Assembly: GCF_014191495.1 (NCBI RefSeq)
Contig: NZ_JACHWR010000001.1
Location: 1,364,001 to 1,428,000, forward strand
Origin: Nocardioides soli
GTDB taxonomy: Bacteria > Actinomycetota > Actinomycetes > Propionibacteriales > Nocardioidaceae
DNA length: 64,000 nucleotides
Reading direction: 5' to 3'
Below, one piece after another: positions 1 through 9,093 of this stretch (the stretch's first letter is position 1; every line of letters starts with the position of its first letter). Made by a program: the position numbers and the translations under genes. The notes below the pieces were generated by a model, which had not been told where the DNA came from, made no database searches, and was given only the letters and a program-made list of their open reading frames with translations.

Positions 1-162
1 GCCGGCGGCGGCGAGCTCGAGCACGTTCGGCCCGATCAGCACCCCGAGCACGAGCAGCAGCACGACCTCGGGCACCCGGCCACGCAGCAGCAGGCCGGCG
101 AGCAGCGGGGCGAGCACGGCGCAGAGGGTGATCCAGAAGATCGACTCCGCCGCCCCGGGCAT
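1..162 (-). CDS. Cation:proton antiporter, N-terminal fragment (runs off the window)
   Basis: Only the first 54 codons are present. They read as a hydrophobic N-terminus with two membrane segments, including LLLRGRVPEVVLLLVLGVL followed by IGPN, a pattern typical of the first helices of CPA-type sodium or potassium/proton antiporters (the KefB/NhaP superfamily). The ATG at 162-160 overlaps the TGA of the upstream DUF3592 gene by one base (TGATG), so the two are probably translationally coupled. Ion specificity and any C-terminal regulatory domain lie outside the window. The family assignment rests on a short hydrophobic stretch. Confidence 0.6.
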   Translation of the reverse strand, partial: MPGAAESIFWITLCAVLAPLLAGLLLRGRVPEVVLLLVLGVLIGPNVLELAAAG

Positions 163-638
163 CAGGAGGTCCAGACGACGAGGACCAGCACCAGCCACGC
201 CGCGGCGACGCCGAGCGCGAGCAGCAGCACGCCGTAGCCGAGCACGAACCAGGTCCGCCCGGCGCCCTCCAGGCCGCCCTGGGTCGCCGCCACGTCGACC
301 CGCTCCGGGCGCTCGGGGTCGTAGGCCACGTCGAGCTCGTCGCCGACCCGCGGCGGCGGCGCGGGCACGTCGGTCAGCGTCTGCGCCTCCACCGGGCCCG
401 CGGCGCCGTCGGGGACGAAGGAGACCCGCGGGAAGTAGCGCGTGTCGGGCTCACCCCCCAGGCTGAGGTCCTTGGCCTCCAGGCCCACGACGGTCGCTCG
501 CACCGCGACCGCCCGGGCGCGGAACCGCTGGGCGGTACGACGGACCACCTGTCCCTTGAGCAGCAGCCCGCCCGCGACCAGCAGCAGCACCAGCGCGGAG
601 CCGAGCAGCAGCACGGTCGGGACGTAGTGGATCCTCAC
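162..638 (-). CDS. DUF3592 domain membrane protein
   Basis: A 158-residue protein with a membrane segment near residues 7-27, a soluble middle part, and a second membrane segment near residues 130-155. The middle contains ATVVGLE, YFPRVSFVPDG and VGDELDVAYDPERPERVDV, which match the DUF3592 pattern (a small beta domain flanked by two helices). No enzymatic function is known for this family. The start is a GTG at 638-636, one base after the adenosine deaminase stop, and the stop overlaps the antiporter start, so add, this gene and the antiporter look like one transcription unit. Confidence 0.75.
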   Translation of the reverse strand: MRIHYVPTVLLLGSALVLLLVAGGLLLKGQVVRRTAQRFRARAVAVRATVVGLEAKDLSLGGEPDTRYFPRVSFVPDGAAGPVEAQTLTDVPAPPPRVGDELDVAYDPERPERVDVAATQGGLEGAGRTWFVLGYGVLLLALGVAAAWLVLVLVVWTS

Positions 639-639
639 C

Positions 640-1740
640 TCACGTCTCCTCCCGCAGGGCGGCGTACGCCGGCTTGATATGGTCCTGGATGAGCGCCAGC
701 CGCTCGTCGAAGGGCAGGAACGCCGACTTCATCGCGTTGACGGTGAACCACTCGAGGTCGCGCAGGCCGTAGCCGAACGCCTCGACGAGCGACCACATCT
801 CGTGGGTCATCGAGGTCTGGCTCATCAGCCGGTTGTCGGTGTTGACCGTGACCCGGAAGCGCAGCTTCTTCAGCAGCCCGATCGGGTGCTCCGCGATCGA
901 CTCCGCCGCCCCGGTCTGCACGTTGGACCAGGGGCACATCTCGAGCGGGATCCGCTTGTCGCGCACGTACGCCGCGAGCCGGCCGAGCTCGACCGAGCCG
1001 TCGTCGTGGACGGTGATGTCGTCGATGATGCGGACCCCGTGGCCGAGCCGGTCGGCCCCGCACCACTGGATCGCCTGCCAGATCGACGGCAGGCCGAACG
1101 CCTCGCCCGCGTGGATGGTGAAGTGGAAGTTCTCCCGCTGGAGGTACTCGAACGCGTCGAGGTGCCGGGTGGGCGGGTAGCCGGCCTCGGCGCCGGCGAT
1201 GTCGAAGCCGGCCACCCCGCGGTCGCGCCAGGCGACCGCGAGCTGGGCGATCTCCATCGACCGGGCCTGGTGCCGCATCGCGGTGAGCAGCTGGCGCACC
1301 ACGATCCTGCCGTCGGTGGCCGCCACGCCCTGGTCGAAGCCCTCCTGCACGGCCGCGACGACCTCCTCGAGGGTGAGGCCGGTGCCGACGTGCTGCTCGG
1401 GGGCGTAGCGGATCTCGGCGTACACGACGCCGTCGGCCGCGAGGTCCTCCACGCACTCGCGGGCGACCCGGGTCAGGGCCGGCCCGGTCTGCATCACGGC
1501 GACGGTGTGGTCGAAGGTCTCGAGGTAGCGCACCAGCGAGCCCGAGTCGGCGGCCTCGGCGAACCACCGGCCGAGCGACTCCGCGGTCAGGGGGGCGGTC
1601 GGCTCACCGCCCACGTCGGGCAGTTGATGGCCGCAGTCGGCGGCCAGCTCGATGATGGTCTGCGGCCGAAGTCCGCCGTCGAGGTGGTCGTGCAGCAGCA
1701 CCTTCGGCGCCCGGCGTACCTGGTCGTGGGTCGGCGTCAT
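640..1740 (-). CDS. add: Adenosine deaminase
   Basis: Converts adenosine (and deoxyadenosine) to inosine in the cytoplasm, a purine salvage step. The 366-residue protein shows the metal-binding HDHLDGG near the N-terminus, FDIAGAE, the HAGE motif with its catalytic glutamate, and GHGVRI, then NTDN near the C-terminus, all in the order usual for the ADA family, and full length. The frame is open further upstream, but ATG 1740-1738 (MTPTHDQV) puts the N-terminus just before the metal site and avoids the divergent maoC-like gene at 1775. It is separated from the nucleoside import operon by the maoC-like gene and a repeat but clearly belongs to the same salvage pathway. Confidence 0.93.
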   Translation of the reverse strand: MTPTHDQVRRAPKVLLHDHLDGGLRPQTIIELAADCGHQLPDVGGEPTAPLTAESLGRWFAEAADSGSLVRYLETFDHTVAVMQTGPALTRVARECVEDLAADGVVYAEIRYAPEQHVGTGLTLEEVVAAVQEGFDQGVAATDGRIVVRQLLTAMRHQARSMEIAQLAVAWRDRGVAGFDIAGAEAGYPPTRHLDAFEYLQRENFHFTIHAGEAFGLPSIWQAIQWCGADRLGHGVRIIDDITVHDDGSVELGRLAAYVRDKRIPLEMCPWSNVQTGAAESIAEHPIGLLKKLRFRVTVNTDNRLMSQTSMTHEMWSLVEAFGYGLRDLEWFTVNAMKSAFLPFDERLALIQDHIKPAYAALREET

Positions 1741-1762
1741 GAACTGATCCAACCAGAACCGA

Positions 1763-1768
1763 TACGTT
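1763..1768 (+). promoter_or_regulatory. Leaderless -10 box (TACGTT) for the MaoC gene
   Basis: TACGTT fits the actinobacterial TAnnnT -10 pattern and ends six bases before the ATG at 1775, so transcription should begin at or next to the start codon. No Shine-Dalgarno sequence precedes this ATG, which agrees with a leaderless transcript. No convincing -35 is visible. Confidence 0.45.
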
Positions 1769-1774
1769 GGCGGC

Positions 1775-2227
1775 ATGCGCGTCTTCACGACTCTCGACGA
1801 GGTGTCGGCCGCCGCCGGCGAGGAGCTCGGCACCTCGGACTGGCTGACCATCGACCAGGAGCGCGTGGACCGGTTCGCCCAGGCGACCGGCGACCACCAG
1901 TGGATCCACGTCGACGTGGAGCGCGCGGCGTCCGGCCCCTTCGGCGGCACCATCGCCCACGGCTACCTGACGCTGTCCCTGGTGCCCTTCCTGGGCAGCC
2001 AGGTGGTGAGCTTCGAAACACCCGGCGCCAGGCTCAACTACGGCACCAACAAGGTCCGCTTCCCCCACCCCGTGCCGGTCGGCTCGCGGATCCGCGCCCA
2101 CGTCGCCCTCGGCGACGTCACGGACCTGCCGAGCGGCAAGCAGGCCGCGATCCGCTACACCATCGAGATCGAGGGCGTCGCCAAGCCCGCCTGCGTCGCC
2201 GAGACGGTGGTGCTGCTCCTGCCCTGA
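1775..2227 (+). CDS. MaoC-like hotdog dehydratase ((R)-enoyl-CoA hydratase type)
   Basis: A 150-residue single-domain hotdog protein. [11 protein letters not shown] followed by [16 protein letters not shown] carries the Asp/His pair and the HGYLTLSL helix characteristic of R-specific enoyl-CoA hydratases of the MaoC family, which hydrate trans-2-enoyl-CoA thioesters. Length is normal for the single-domain type. It is transcribed away from add and faces deoA across a large inverted repeat. The natural substrate cannot be told from sequence; a stand-alone fatty-acid or steroid side-chain role is possible. Confidence 0.85.
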   Translation: MRVFTTLDEVSAAAGEELGTSDWLTIDQERVDRFAQATGDHQWIHVDVERAASGPFGGTIAHGYLTLSLVPFLGSQVVSFETPGARLNYGTNKVRFPHPVPVGSRIRAHVALGDVTDLPSGKQAAIRYTIEIEGVAKPACVAETVVLLLP

Positions 2228-2243
2228 GCCGCTGCCCTGAGTC

Positions 2244-2342
2244 GGTGGTTTCGAGGCTCAGGCGCCAGAGCGCCTTCGCACCTCAACCACCGACACGGTG
2301 GTTGAGGTGCGAGCCGCGCCAGCGGCGAGCCTCGAAACCACC
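2244..2342. repeat. Family A repeat, two inverted units between convergent genes
   Basis: Two copies of a 46-48 bp element lie head to head (2244-2291 and 2297-2342). Each begins GGTGGTT and ends AACCACC; one contains TTTCGAGGCTC, the other GAGCCTCGAAA. Together they form an inverted repeat of almost 100 bp between the stops of the MaoC gene (2227) and deoA (2360), well placed to end transcription from both sides. The same element recurs at 17913-18077, 28975-29016 and 57097-57305. Confidence 0.85.
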
Positions 2343-2359
2343 GACTGCCGCCACGGGGG

Positions 2360-3640
2360 TCAGCCGATGCGGTCGTGGATGAGGGGGGTGGGCTGGTACG
2401 GCGTGTCGGTGGGTGCGATGTCGTAGCCGTGGTCGAGGGAGGTCTGGGCGCGGTCGATGCGGTCGGGGTCGTCGGTGTGGAGGGTGAATAGGGGTTGGCC
2501 GGTGGTGATGGGGTCGCCGGGGCGGGCGTGCCAGGTCACGCCGGCGCCGGCCTGGACGGGGTCCTCCTTGCGGGCCCGGCCGGCGCCGAGGCGCCAGGCG
2601 GCCAGGCCGACGGCCATCGCGTCGAGGCGGGTCAGGGTGCCGGTGGCGGGTGCGGTCACGGTGTGGGTCTCGCGTGCGGTGGGGAGCGGGGCGTCGGGGT
2701 CGCCGCCCTGGGCGCGGATCATCTGTCGCCAGGTGTCCATGGCGGTCCCGTCGGCGAGCTTGTCGGCCGGGTCGACGTCGCCGCGGCCGGCGCCGGTGAG
2801 CATCTCGCGGGCCAGCGCGAGGGTCAGCTCGACCACGTCGGCGGGTCCGCCGCCGGCGAGCACCTCGACGGACTCGGCGACCTCGATGCCGTTGCCGGCG
2901 GTGTAGCCGAGCGGGGTGGTCATGTCGGTGAGCAGCGCCACCGTGCGCACCCCCGCGTCCTGTCCGAGCGCGACCATGGTCTCGGCGAGCTCGCGGGCGG
3001 CGTCGAGGTCCTTCATGAACGCGCCGGTGCCGACCTTGACGTCGAGCACCAGCGCGCCGGTGCCCTCGGCGATCTTCTTCGACATGATCGAGGAGGCGAT
3101 CAGCGGGATCGCCTCGACCGTGCCGGTCACGTCGCGCAGCGCGTAGAGCTTCTTGTCCGCCGGGGCCAGCCCGTCCCCGGCCGCGCAGATCACCGCACCC
3201 ACCGACTCCAGCTGGGCAAGCATCTCCTGGTTCGACAGCCCCGCCCGCCACCCCGGGATCGACTCCAGCTTGTCCAGCGTGCCACCGGTGTGGCCCAGCC
3301 CCCGCCCCGACAGCTGCGGCACCGCCACCCCGCACGCCGCGACCAGCGGCGCCAACGGCAGCGTGATCTTGTCGCCCACCCCACCGGTCGAGTGCTTGTC
3401 CGCGGTCGGCCGCGACAGCCCCGAGAAGTCCATCCGCTCCCCCGAGGCGATCATCGCCCCGGTCCACCGCGAGACCTCCCGCCGGCCCATCCCGTTGAGC
3501 AGGATCGCCATCAACAACGCCGACATCTGCTCATCGGCCACCCCACCCCGCGTGTAGGCATCGATCACCCAATCGATCTGGCTGTCGCTCAACTCCAACC
3601 GGTCACGCTTCGCGGCGATCACCTCGACGGCGTCATGCAT
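2360..3640 (-). CDS. deoA: Thymidine phosphorylase
   Basis: Phosphorolysis of thymidine and deoxyuridine to free base plus deoxyribose-1-phosphate. The 426-residue protein has the family hallmarks in order: the alpha-helical N-terminal domain, then KHSTGGVGDK binding phosphate, SGRGLGHTGGTLDKLES (the family signature), SSIMSKK, and the C-terminal domain starting near PTARETHTVTAP. Length is standard. ATG 3640-3638 overlaps the end of the P450 gene by eight bases, so it is the last gene of the nucleoside uptake and salvage operon that begins at 10.26 kb. The + strand facing it ends in the family A inverted repeat. Confidence 0.95.
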   Translation of the reverse strand: MHDAVEVIAAKRDRLELSDSQIDWVIDAYTRGGVADEQMSALLMAILLNGMGRREVSRWTGAMIASGERMDFSGLSRPTADKHSTGGVGDKITLPLAPLVAACGVAVPQLSGRGLGHTGGTLDKLESIPGWRAGLSNQEMLAQLESVGAVICAAGDGLAPADKKLYALRDVTGTVEAIPLIASSIMSKKIAEGTGALVLDVKVGTGAFMKDLDAARELAETMVALGQDAGVRTVALLTDMTTPLGYTAGNGIEVAESVEVLAGGGPADVVELTLALAREMLTGAGRGDVDPADKLADGTAMDTWRQMIRAQGGDPDAPLPTARETHTVTAPATGTLTRLDAMAVGLAAWRLGAGRARKEDPVQAGAGVTWHARPGDPITTGQPLFTLHTDDPDRIDRAQTSLDHGYDIAPTDTPYQPTPLIHDRIG

Positions 3641-4820
3641 GGCTTCCTCCCACGGGCACCCGGCGGTAGCCCCTCAATACGAACGTGCCCCGGCTCTCCG
3701 GCTCCCCGGTGAGGGCCAGGTCGGGGAAGGTCTCGAACAACGCGGGCACCGACTCCGCCAGCTCCATCCGCGCGAGCGGGGCGCCCAGGCAGAAGTGCAC
3801 GCCGACCCCGAAGGCCAGGTGGCTGTTGGGCGTCCGGTCGACCAGGAACTCGTCGGGCCGGTCGAAGACGGCCGGGTCACGGTTGGCCGCGCCGAGCAGC
3901 GCCGCGATCTTCTGGCCCTCCTCGACGACGACCTTCTGCTCGCCGTGGTCGAACTCGACGTCCTCCATCGCGGTGCGCTCGAAGAGCTGGAGCGCGGAGT
4001 CGAAGCGCAGCATCTCCTCGACGGTGGCCGGTACGTCGGCGCCGGGGCGCAGCCCGCGCCGCAGCATCGCGGTCAGGCCGTTGCCGAACACGTTCACCGA
4101 CGCCTCGTGACCCGCGTTGAGCAGCAGCACCACGGCGGCGACGACCTCGTTGTCGTCGAGCTCGGTCGCCACCAGGTCGGTGATCAGGTCGTCGGCCGGC
4201 TTCGCGCGCCGTTCGGCGGCCAGCTCACGCGCCAGGCCGGCGAACTCGACCGACGCCCGGACCGCGTTGTCGACGGTCTCCTGCGACGGCGCGACCTCGT
4301 ACATCCGCACGATCGCCTGCGACCAGTCGCGCAGGTCGTGGGCGTAGGACCGGGGCACACCGAGCAGGTCGGCGATCACCAACACGGGCAGCGGCTCGGC
4401 GTACCCCTCGATCACGTCGAACCCGGCGGGGTCGACATCGTCGAGCAGCGAGGCGGCGAGCTCGCGCACCCGCGGCCGGAGCCGCTCGACGTGGCCGCGC
4501 GCGAACGCCGAGGCGACCGGGCGCCGCAGCCGGGTGTGCTCCGGCGGCTCGTTCTCCATCATCTGGTTGCGGTGCAGGAGGTTGAAGGGCTCGAGGTAGT
4601 CGAGCGGCTCCTTGTCCTTCCACAGCCGCCCCAGCCGTCGGTCGCGCTGCACCTGGCCGACGGACGCGTGCGCGAACGTCAGGTACATCCCCGACGGCTC
4701 GTGCCACGCCACGCCGCCGGTGGCCGCGTGCTCCTCGCGCTCGCGCGCGAAGTGTGGATAGGGGTCGGCGACGACCTCCGGGTCCGTCAGGTCAATCGAG
4801 GTCGTCGGGACCGAACGCAT
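3633..4820 (-). CDS. Cytochrome P450
   Basis: A 395-residue soluble bacterial P450. The heme-binding loop HLAFGVGVHFCLGAPLAR is intact with its cysteine near residue 344. The K-helix ExxR is present in VEEMLRFDS. The I-helix reads LLNAGHEAS, so the usual threonine after the acidic residue is serine here. PPEHTRLRR is the usual C-helix motif. ATG 4820 lies inside the 3' end of cdd (29-base overlap) and the stop overlaps deoA, so it is locked into the nucleoside operon. Electron-transfer partners are not encoded nearby. The substrate is unknown; the setting suggests a nucleoside or a related molecule, but that is inference only. Confidence 0.92.
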   Translation of the reverse strand: MRSVPTTSIDLTDPEVVADPYPHFAREREEHAATGGVAWHEPSGMYLTFAHASVGQVQRDRRLGRLWKDKEPLDYLEPFNLLHRNQMMENEPPEHTRLRRPVASAFARGHVERLRPRVRELAASLLDDVDPAGFDVIEGYAEPLPVLVIADLLGVPRSYAHDLRDWSQAIVRMYEVAPSQETVDNAVRASVEFAGLARELAAERRAKPADDLITDLVATELDDNEVVAAVVLLLNAGHEASVNVFGNGLTAMLRRGLRPGADVPATVEEMLRFDSALQLFERTAMEDVEFDHGEQKVVVEEGQKIAALLGAANRDPAVFDRPDEFLVDRTPNSHLAFGVGVHFCLGAPLARMELAESVPALFETFPDLALTGEPESRGTFVLRGYRRVPVGGSHA

Positions 4821-5196
4821 CAGGCAGCACCTCGTCCATTCTCCGGATCCCCGAGACCGTCCACAGGAGCAGTCCGGGACCACCGTTCTCGTACAGCAAC
4901 TGGCGGCAGCGACCGCACGGCATGATGATCTCGCGGTCACCGTTGACGCAGACGAAGTGGGTCAGCCGCCCGCCCCCGGTGATGTGCAGCTGGCCGATCA
5001 GGCCGCACTCCGCGCACAGCGCCACGCCGTACGCCGCGTTCTCGACGTTGCACCCGGTGACGACCCGGCCGTCGTCGACGGTCGCGGCGGCGCCCACCGA
5101 GAAGTGCGAGTACGGCGCGTAGGCGTGGGTGACCGCCTCCTCGGCGGCCGCCTTGAGCGCGTCCCAGTCGAAGCTGTCCCCTGACTCGGCGGCCAT
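4792..5196 (-). CDS. cdd: Cytidine deaminase
   Basis: Deaminates cytidine and deoxycytidine to uridine forms. The 134-residue protein is the short homotetrameric class, with zinc site ALCAECGLIG (C-A-E) and IIMPCGRCRQLL (PCxxC), plus SHFSVGAA in the N-terminal part. Translation may begin at ATG 5196-5194 or at the GTG directly before it at 5199; both are tied to the permease stop (TGATG overlap), indicating coupling. Its 3' end overlaps the P450 start. Together with deoA it processes pyrimidine nucleosides imported by the upstream ABC transporter. Confidence 0.95.
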   Translation of the reverse strand: MAAESGDSFDWDALKAAAEEAVTHAYAPYSHFSVGAAATVDDGRVVTGCNVENAAYGVALCAECGLIGQLHITGGGRLTHFVCVNGDREIIMPCGRCRQLLYENGGPGLLLWTVSGIRRMDEVLPDAFGPDDLD

Positions 5197-6461
5197 CACC
5201 CCGCGCTGCCCTTCCGGTAGATCTGCCCGTCGGCCGCCGGCATCCGCAATCGTTGCGAGGCGAAGGCGAGCACGAGCAGCGTGACGACGTACGGCGTCAT
5301 GCTCGTGAAGTCGCCGGGGACCTGGTCGATCGCGAAGTAGAGCACGCCGAGGCCGATCGCGACGACGCCGGTGATGATCGCGGCGCGCTGCTGCTGCTGG
5401 CGGGCCTGCCAGACCGCGGCCGCGAGGGCGAGCACTGCGAGCGCGAGGAGCAGGGCGTGCACCGAGTCGCCGCCCTGACGCAGGCCGAGGGTCTCGGTAT
5501 AGCCGAACAGACCGGAGCCGGCGAGCAGACCGCCCGGGCGCCAGTTGCCGAAGATCATCGCCGCGAGACCGATGTAGCCGCGGCCGCCGGTCTGGCCGTC
5601 GCGGTAGTTGCTGGACGCGACCATCGCCAGGAAGCCGCCCGCGAGGCCCGCGAGCCCGCCGGAGATGAGCACCGCCACGAACTTGTAGCGCAGCACCGCG
5701 ACGCCCAGCGACTCCGCGGCCGAGGGGCTCTCACCGCACGAGCGCAGCCGCAGGCCGAACGACGTGCGCCACAGCGCCCACCAGGTGAGCACCAGCAGCA
5801 GCATCGCGAGCACGACGAGCAGCGACAGGTTGGTCACCAGCGCCTGCGCGACCGACGCGAGCTGGGACACGAAGAAGATGTCCTTGCCCACGATGTCGCC
5901 GAGCGCATCGCCGACCGGTGTGATCGTGATCGTCGGGACGTCGGGGATCTTCGGCGACTGGGTCTGCCCGCCACCGGGCAGCCCGACGAAGGTCAGCGAC
6001 GCGAGGTACTGCACCGCGCCCAGCGCGATGATGTTGATCGCGACACCGGAGATGATGTGGTCGACGCCGAAGATCACGGTCGCGAGCGCGTGCACCAGGC
6101 CGCCGAGCATGCCCATCAGGATCGCCCCGGCGACGCCGGCCCAGGCGCCGTAGTGGTAGCCGAAGTAGCCGGCCCCCCAGGTGCCGAGGATCATCATGCC
6201 CTCGAGGCCGATGTTGACGATGCCGGCACGTTCGGACCAGAGGCCGCCGAGACCGGCCAGCATGATCGGGACGATCGCGATCAGGGTCGCGGCGACCGTG
6301 CCGCGCGAGACCAGGTCGTTCGCGCCGGTGACGGCCTCCAGGATCGACAGCGCGAGCAGCACCAGGAACAGCGCGGCGGCGAACCACCAGCGCGGCAGCC
6401 GGCGACGCTGCTGCGGCCGAGTGCCGGGCTCGGCGGCGCCGATGAGGGTGGGGAGACTCAC
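5196..6461 (-). CDS. ABC transporter permease, nucleoside/BMP type (second permease)
   Basis: A 421-residue polytopic inner-membrane permease with about ten hydrophobic segments. GLWSERAGIVNIGLEGMMILGTWGAGY matches the conserved region of the BPD_transp_2 family found in nucleoside ABC importers (YufQ/NupC-like partners of BmpA proteins), and SCGESPSAAESLGV is the typical cytoplasmic coupling loop. The first 40 residues are hydrophilic and arginine-rich. Start GTG 6461 shares four bases (GTGA) with the stop of the other permease. The two permeases form the heterodimeric channel driven by the ATPase at 7564-9093. Confidence 0.93.
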   Translation of the reverse strand: MSLPTLIGAAEPGTRPQQRRRLPRWWFAAALFLVLLALSILEAVTGANDLVSRGTVAATLIAIVPIMLAGLGGLWSERAGIVNIGLEGMMILGTWGAGYFGYHYGAWAGVAGAILMGMLGGLVHALATVIFGVDHIISGVAINIIALGAVQYLASLTFVGLPGGGQTQSPKIPDVPTITITPVGDALGDIVGKDIFFVSQLASVAQALVTNLSLLVVLAMLLLVLTWWALWRTSFGLRLRSCGESPSAAESLGVAVLRYKFVAVLISGGLAGLAGGFLAMVASSNYRDGQTGGRGYIGLAAMIFGNWRPGGLLAGSGLFGYTETLGLRQGGDSVHALLLALAVLALAAAVWQARQQQQRAAIITGVVAIGLGVLYFAIDQVPGDFTSMTPYVVTLLVLAFASQRLRMPAADGQIYRKGSAG

Positions 6462-7561
6462 GACTTCACCTCCTCGGGCTCGTCGGTGCGTGAGGTGGCC
6501 AAGGCGCGGGCCACCTCGCGCTGCTCGAGACGGACGCCGTAGCGGCGGACCAGCTCGTAGGAGATCACGACGGTCAGCACGATCACGCCCTGGGTGATCG
6601 CGACGATGTCGGGCGAGACGCCGACCAGGATCTGCAGCGGGTTGGACTGCTCGTCGAGGTAGGCGAAGAGCAGCGCGCCGAACGCGATCCCGATCGGGTT
6701 GTTGCGGCCGAGCAGCGCGATCGCGATGCCGGCGAAGCCCAGGCCGGACTGGAAGGTCGAGCCGTAGGTGTAGGCGTCACCGAAGAGGATCGGCAGTCCG
6801 ACCAGGCCGGCCACCGCGCCGGAGATCATCATGGCGGCGATCGTCATCTTCTTGACGCTGATGCCGCTGGCCACCGCGGCGGTGGTCGAGCGGCCGGTCG
6901 CCCGCAGGTCGAAGCCGAAGCGGGTGCGGTTGAGCACGAACCAGAAGGCGAAGCCGGCCACCGCGGCGATCAGGATGAAGCCGTAGATCGTGTAGTCGCC
7001 GAACGGGATGCCGCCGATGCGGCTGCCCTCGGGGATCTGCTTGGTGCCGATCTGGTTGCTGCCCTCCTCGCGCACCGCGACCTGGCGCAACAGGTAGGCC
7101 ACCAGGCCGGTCGCGATGAAGTTCAGCATGATCGTCGAGATGACCTCGCTGACGCCCCGGGTGGCGCGCAGCACGCCGGCGATGCCGGCCCAGATCGCGC
7201 CGACCGCCATCGCGCAGACGATCGCGAGCGCGGTGTTGAGGTAGCCGGGCAGCCAGGCCTCGCCGGCGACGACCGCGGCGGTGAACGCAGCGACGCGGTA
7301 CTGGCCGTCGACGCCGATGTTGAAGAGGTTCATCCGGAAGCCCACCGCGACGGCGAGACCGGAGAGATAGAGCACCGTGGCGTTGTTGACGATGTTGGTC
7401 CAGTTGCGCGTCTCGGGCCACGACAGCAGCTGGCCCCAGACGTCGCCGACCGGGTCGCCGGCGGCCAGCAGGACCAGGCTGGTGATCAGGAATGCGGCCA
7501 GCAGCGCGAGCACCGCGGATGCGATGCCCAGGCCCAGCGCCGTGAGGCGTGCCTTGGTCAC
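6458..7561 (-). CDS. ABC transporter permease, nucleoside/BMP type (first permease)
   Basis: A 367-residue membrane protein with about nine to ten helices, paired with the permease that follows. YLSGLAVAVGFRMNLFNIGVDGQYRVAAF and RGVSEVISTIMLNFIATGLVAYLL are the conserved blocks of the YufP/NupB-like permeases, and RATGRSTTAAVASGISV is the coupling loop to the ATPase. Start is GTG 7561, two bases after the ATPase stop. The 3' end overlaps the second permease by four bases. Probably imports purine and pyrimidine nucleosides. Confidence 0.93.
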   Translation of the reverse strand: MTKARLTALGLGIASAVLALLAAFLITSLVLLAAGDPVGDVWGQLLSWPETRNWTNIVNNATVLYLSGLAVAVGFRMNLFNIGVDGQYRVAAFTAAVVAGEAWLPGYLNTALAIVCAMAVGAIWAGIAGVLRATRGVSEVISTIMLNFIATGLVAYLLRQVAVREEGSNQIGTKQIPEGSRIGGIPFGDYTIYGFILIAAVAGFAFWFVLNRTRFGFDLRATGRSTTAAVASGISVKKMTIAAMMISGAVAGLVGLPILFGDAYTYGSTFQSGLGFAGIAIALLGRNNPIGIAFGALLFAYLDEQSNPLQILVGVSPDIVAITQGVIVLTVVISYELVRRYGVRLEQREVARALATSRTDEPEEVKS

Positions 7562-7563
7562 GA

Positions 7564-9093
7564 CTACTCGCCCTCCCCTGCTCCGGTCATCGCGGAGCCG
7601 AGCCGCTCGGGTGTCACGTCGCCCGGATCGAACGTGCCGACGAAGCGACCCCGCAGGATCACCTCGATCCGGTCGGAGAGACCGATCAGCTCGTCGAGGT
7701 CCGCGGAGATCAGCAGGACGGCGAGGCCGTTGCGACGCGCGTCCTTGATGTGCCGCCAGATCGCGGCCTGCGCACCCACGTCGACGCCGCGGGTCGGGTG
7801 TGCGGCGATCAGCAGGGTCGGCTCGCCGCTCATCTCGCGGCCGACGATCAGCTTCTGCTGGTTGCCGCCGGACAGCGCCCGGGCCAGCACGTCGGGGCCC
7901 GGGGTGCGGACGTCGTACTCGTCGATGATGCGCAGCGTGTCGTTGCGGGCACCGCGCTTGTCGATGAGGCCGTGGCTGACGCTGGGCGGGCGGAACTGGT
8001 GGCCGAGGATCCGGTTCTCCCAGAGCGGGGCGTCCAGGAGCAGGCCGTGGCGGTGCCGGTCCTCGGGGATGTAGCCGACGCCGCTCATCCGCCGGTCGCG
8101 GGTGGAGCGGCCGGAGAGGTCGGCGCCGTCGAGCTCGACGAGCCCGGTCGCCGCCGGGCGCATGCCCATGATCGACTCGACCAGCTCGGCCTGGCCGTTG
8201 CCCTCGACACCGGCGATGCCGAGCACCTCGCCACGGTGGATCTCGAAGGAGATCGACTGGAGCAGCGGCCGGCCGTCGTCGCTGGGCAGCGACAGGTCGC
8301 GCACGCGCAGCAGCACCTGATCGGTCACCGTGGACGCCTCGGTGCTCGGGGACGGCAGCTCGGAGCCGACCATCAGCTCGGCGAGCTGGCGGGCGGTGAC
8401 GCCCTTGGGGTCCTCGACGGTGCGGACGGTGGTGCCGCGGCGGATCACGGTGATCTCGTCGGCGACCGAGAGCACCTCGTCGAGCTTGTGGGAGATGAAG
8501 ATGACGCTCAGGCCCTCGGCCTTGAGCTCGCGCAGGTTGCCGAAGAGCTCGTCGACCTCCTGGGGCACCAGTACGGCGGTCGGCTCGTCGAGGATGACGA
8601 TGCGGGCGCCCCGGTAGAGCACCTTGAGGATCTCGACGCGCTGCCGCGCGCCGACGCCGAGCTCCTCGACCAGGCGGTCGGGGTCGATGCCGAGGCCGTA
8701 GGCGTCCGAGATCCGCACCACCTCGGCCCGGGCCTTCGCGCCGATGCCGTGGAGCTTCTCCGCGCCGAGTACGACGTTCTCGAGCACGGTGAGGTTGTCG
8801 GCGAGCATGAAGTGCTGGAAGACCATGCCGACGCCGGCCTTGATGGCGTCGGCCGGCGAGTGCAGGGTGACCTGCTCGCCGTTGATCTCGATCGTGCCCG
8901 AGTCGGGCGGCTGCACGCCGTACAGGATCTTCATCAGCGTGGACTTGCCGGCGCCGTTCTCGCCGACGATGGCGTGGATCGTGCCCCGGCGCACGTCGAT
9001 GTTGATGTCGTCGTTGGCGATGACGCCAGGAAACCTCTTGCCGATGCCGCGCAGGCGGACGGCGATCTCGCTGGGTGGGGCCGCGGTGGGCAC
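7564..9093 (-). CDS. ABC transporter ATPase with two nucleotide-binding domains (nucleoside import)
   Basis: A 509-residue tandem ATPase. Domain 1 has Walker A GENGAGKST, the signature region LGVGARQRVEILK and Walker B IVILDEPT. Domain 2 has a degenerate Walker A GVEGNGQAELV, signature LSGGNQQK and LLIAAHPTRGVD. This layout is typical of sugar and nucleoside importers (RbsA/YufO type), in which one site hydrolyses poorly. The open frame extends upstream, but GTG 9093-9091 is preceded at eight bases by a strong AAGGAGGT ribosome-binding site, which fixes the start. The gene follows the binding protein after an attenuator-like hairpin. Confidence 0.95.
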   Translation of the reverse strand: MPTAAPPSEIAVRLRGIGKRFPGVIANDDINIDVRRGTIHAIVGENGAGKSTLMKILYGVQPPDSGTIEINGEQVTLHSPADAIKAGVGMVFQHFMLADNLTVLENVVLGAEKLHGIGAKARAEVVRISDAYGLGIDPDRLVEELGVGARQRVEILKVLYRGARIVILDEPTAVLVPQEVDELFGNLRELKAEGLSVIFISHKLDEVLSVADEITVIRRGTTVRTVEDPKGVTARQLAELMVGSELPSPSTEASTVTDQVLLRVRDLSLPSDDGRPLLQSISFEIHRGEVLGIAGVEGNGQAELVESIMGMRPAATGLVELDGADLSGRSTRDRRMSGVGYIPEDRHRHGLLLDAPLWENRILGHQFRPPSVSHGLIDKRGARNDTLRIIDEYDVRTPGPDVLARALSGGNQQKLIVGREMSGEPTLLIAAHPTRGVDVGAQAAIWRHIKDARRNGLAVLLISADLDELIGLSDRIEVILRGRFVGTFDPGDVTPERLGSAMTGAGEGE

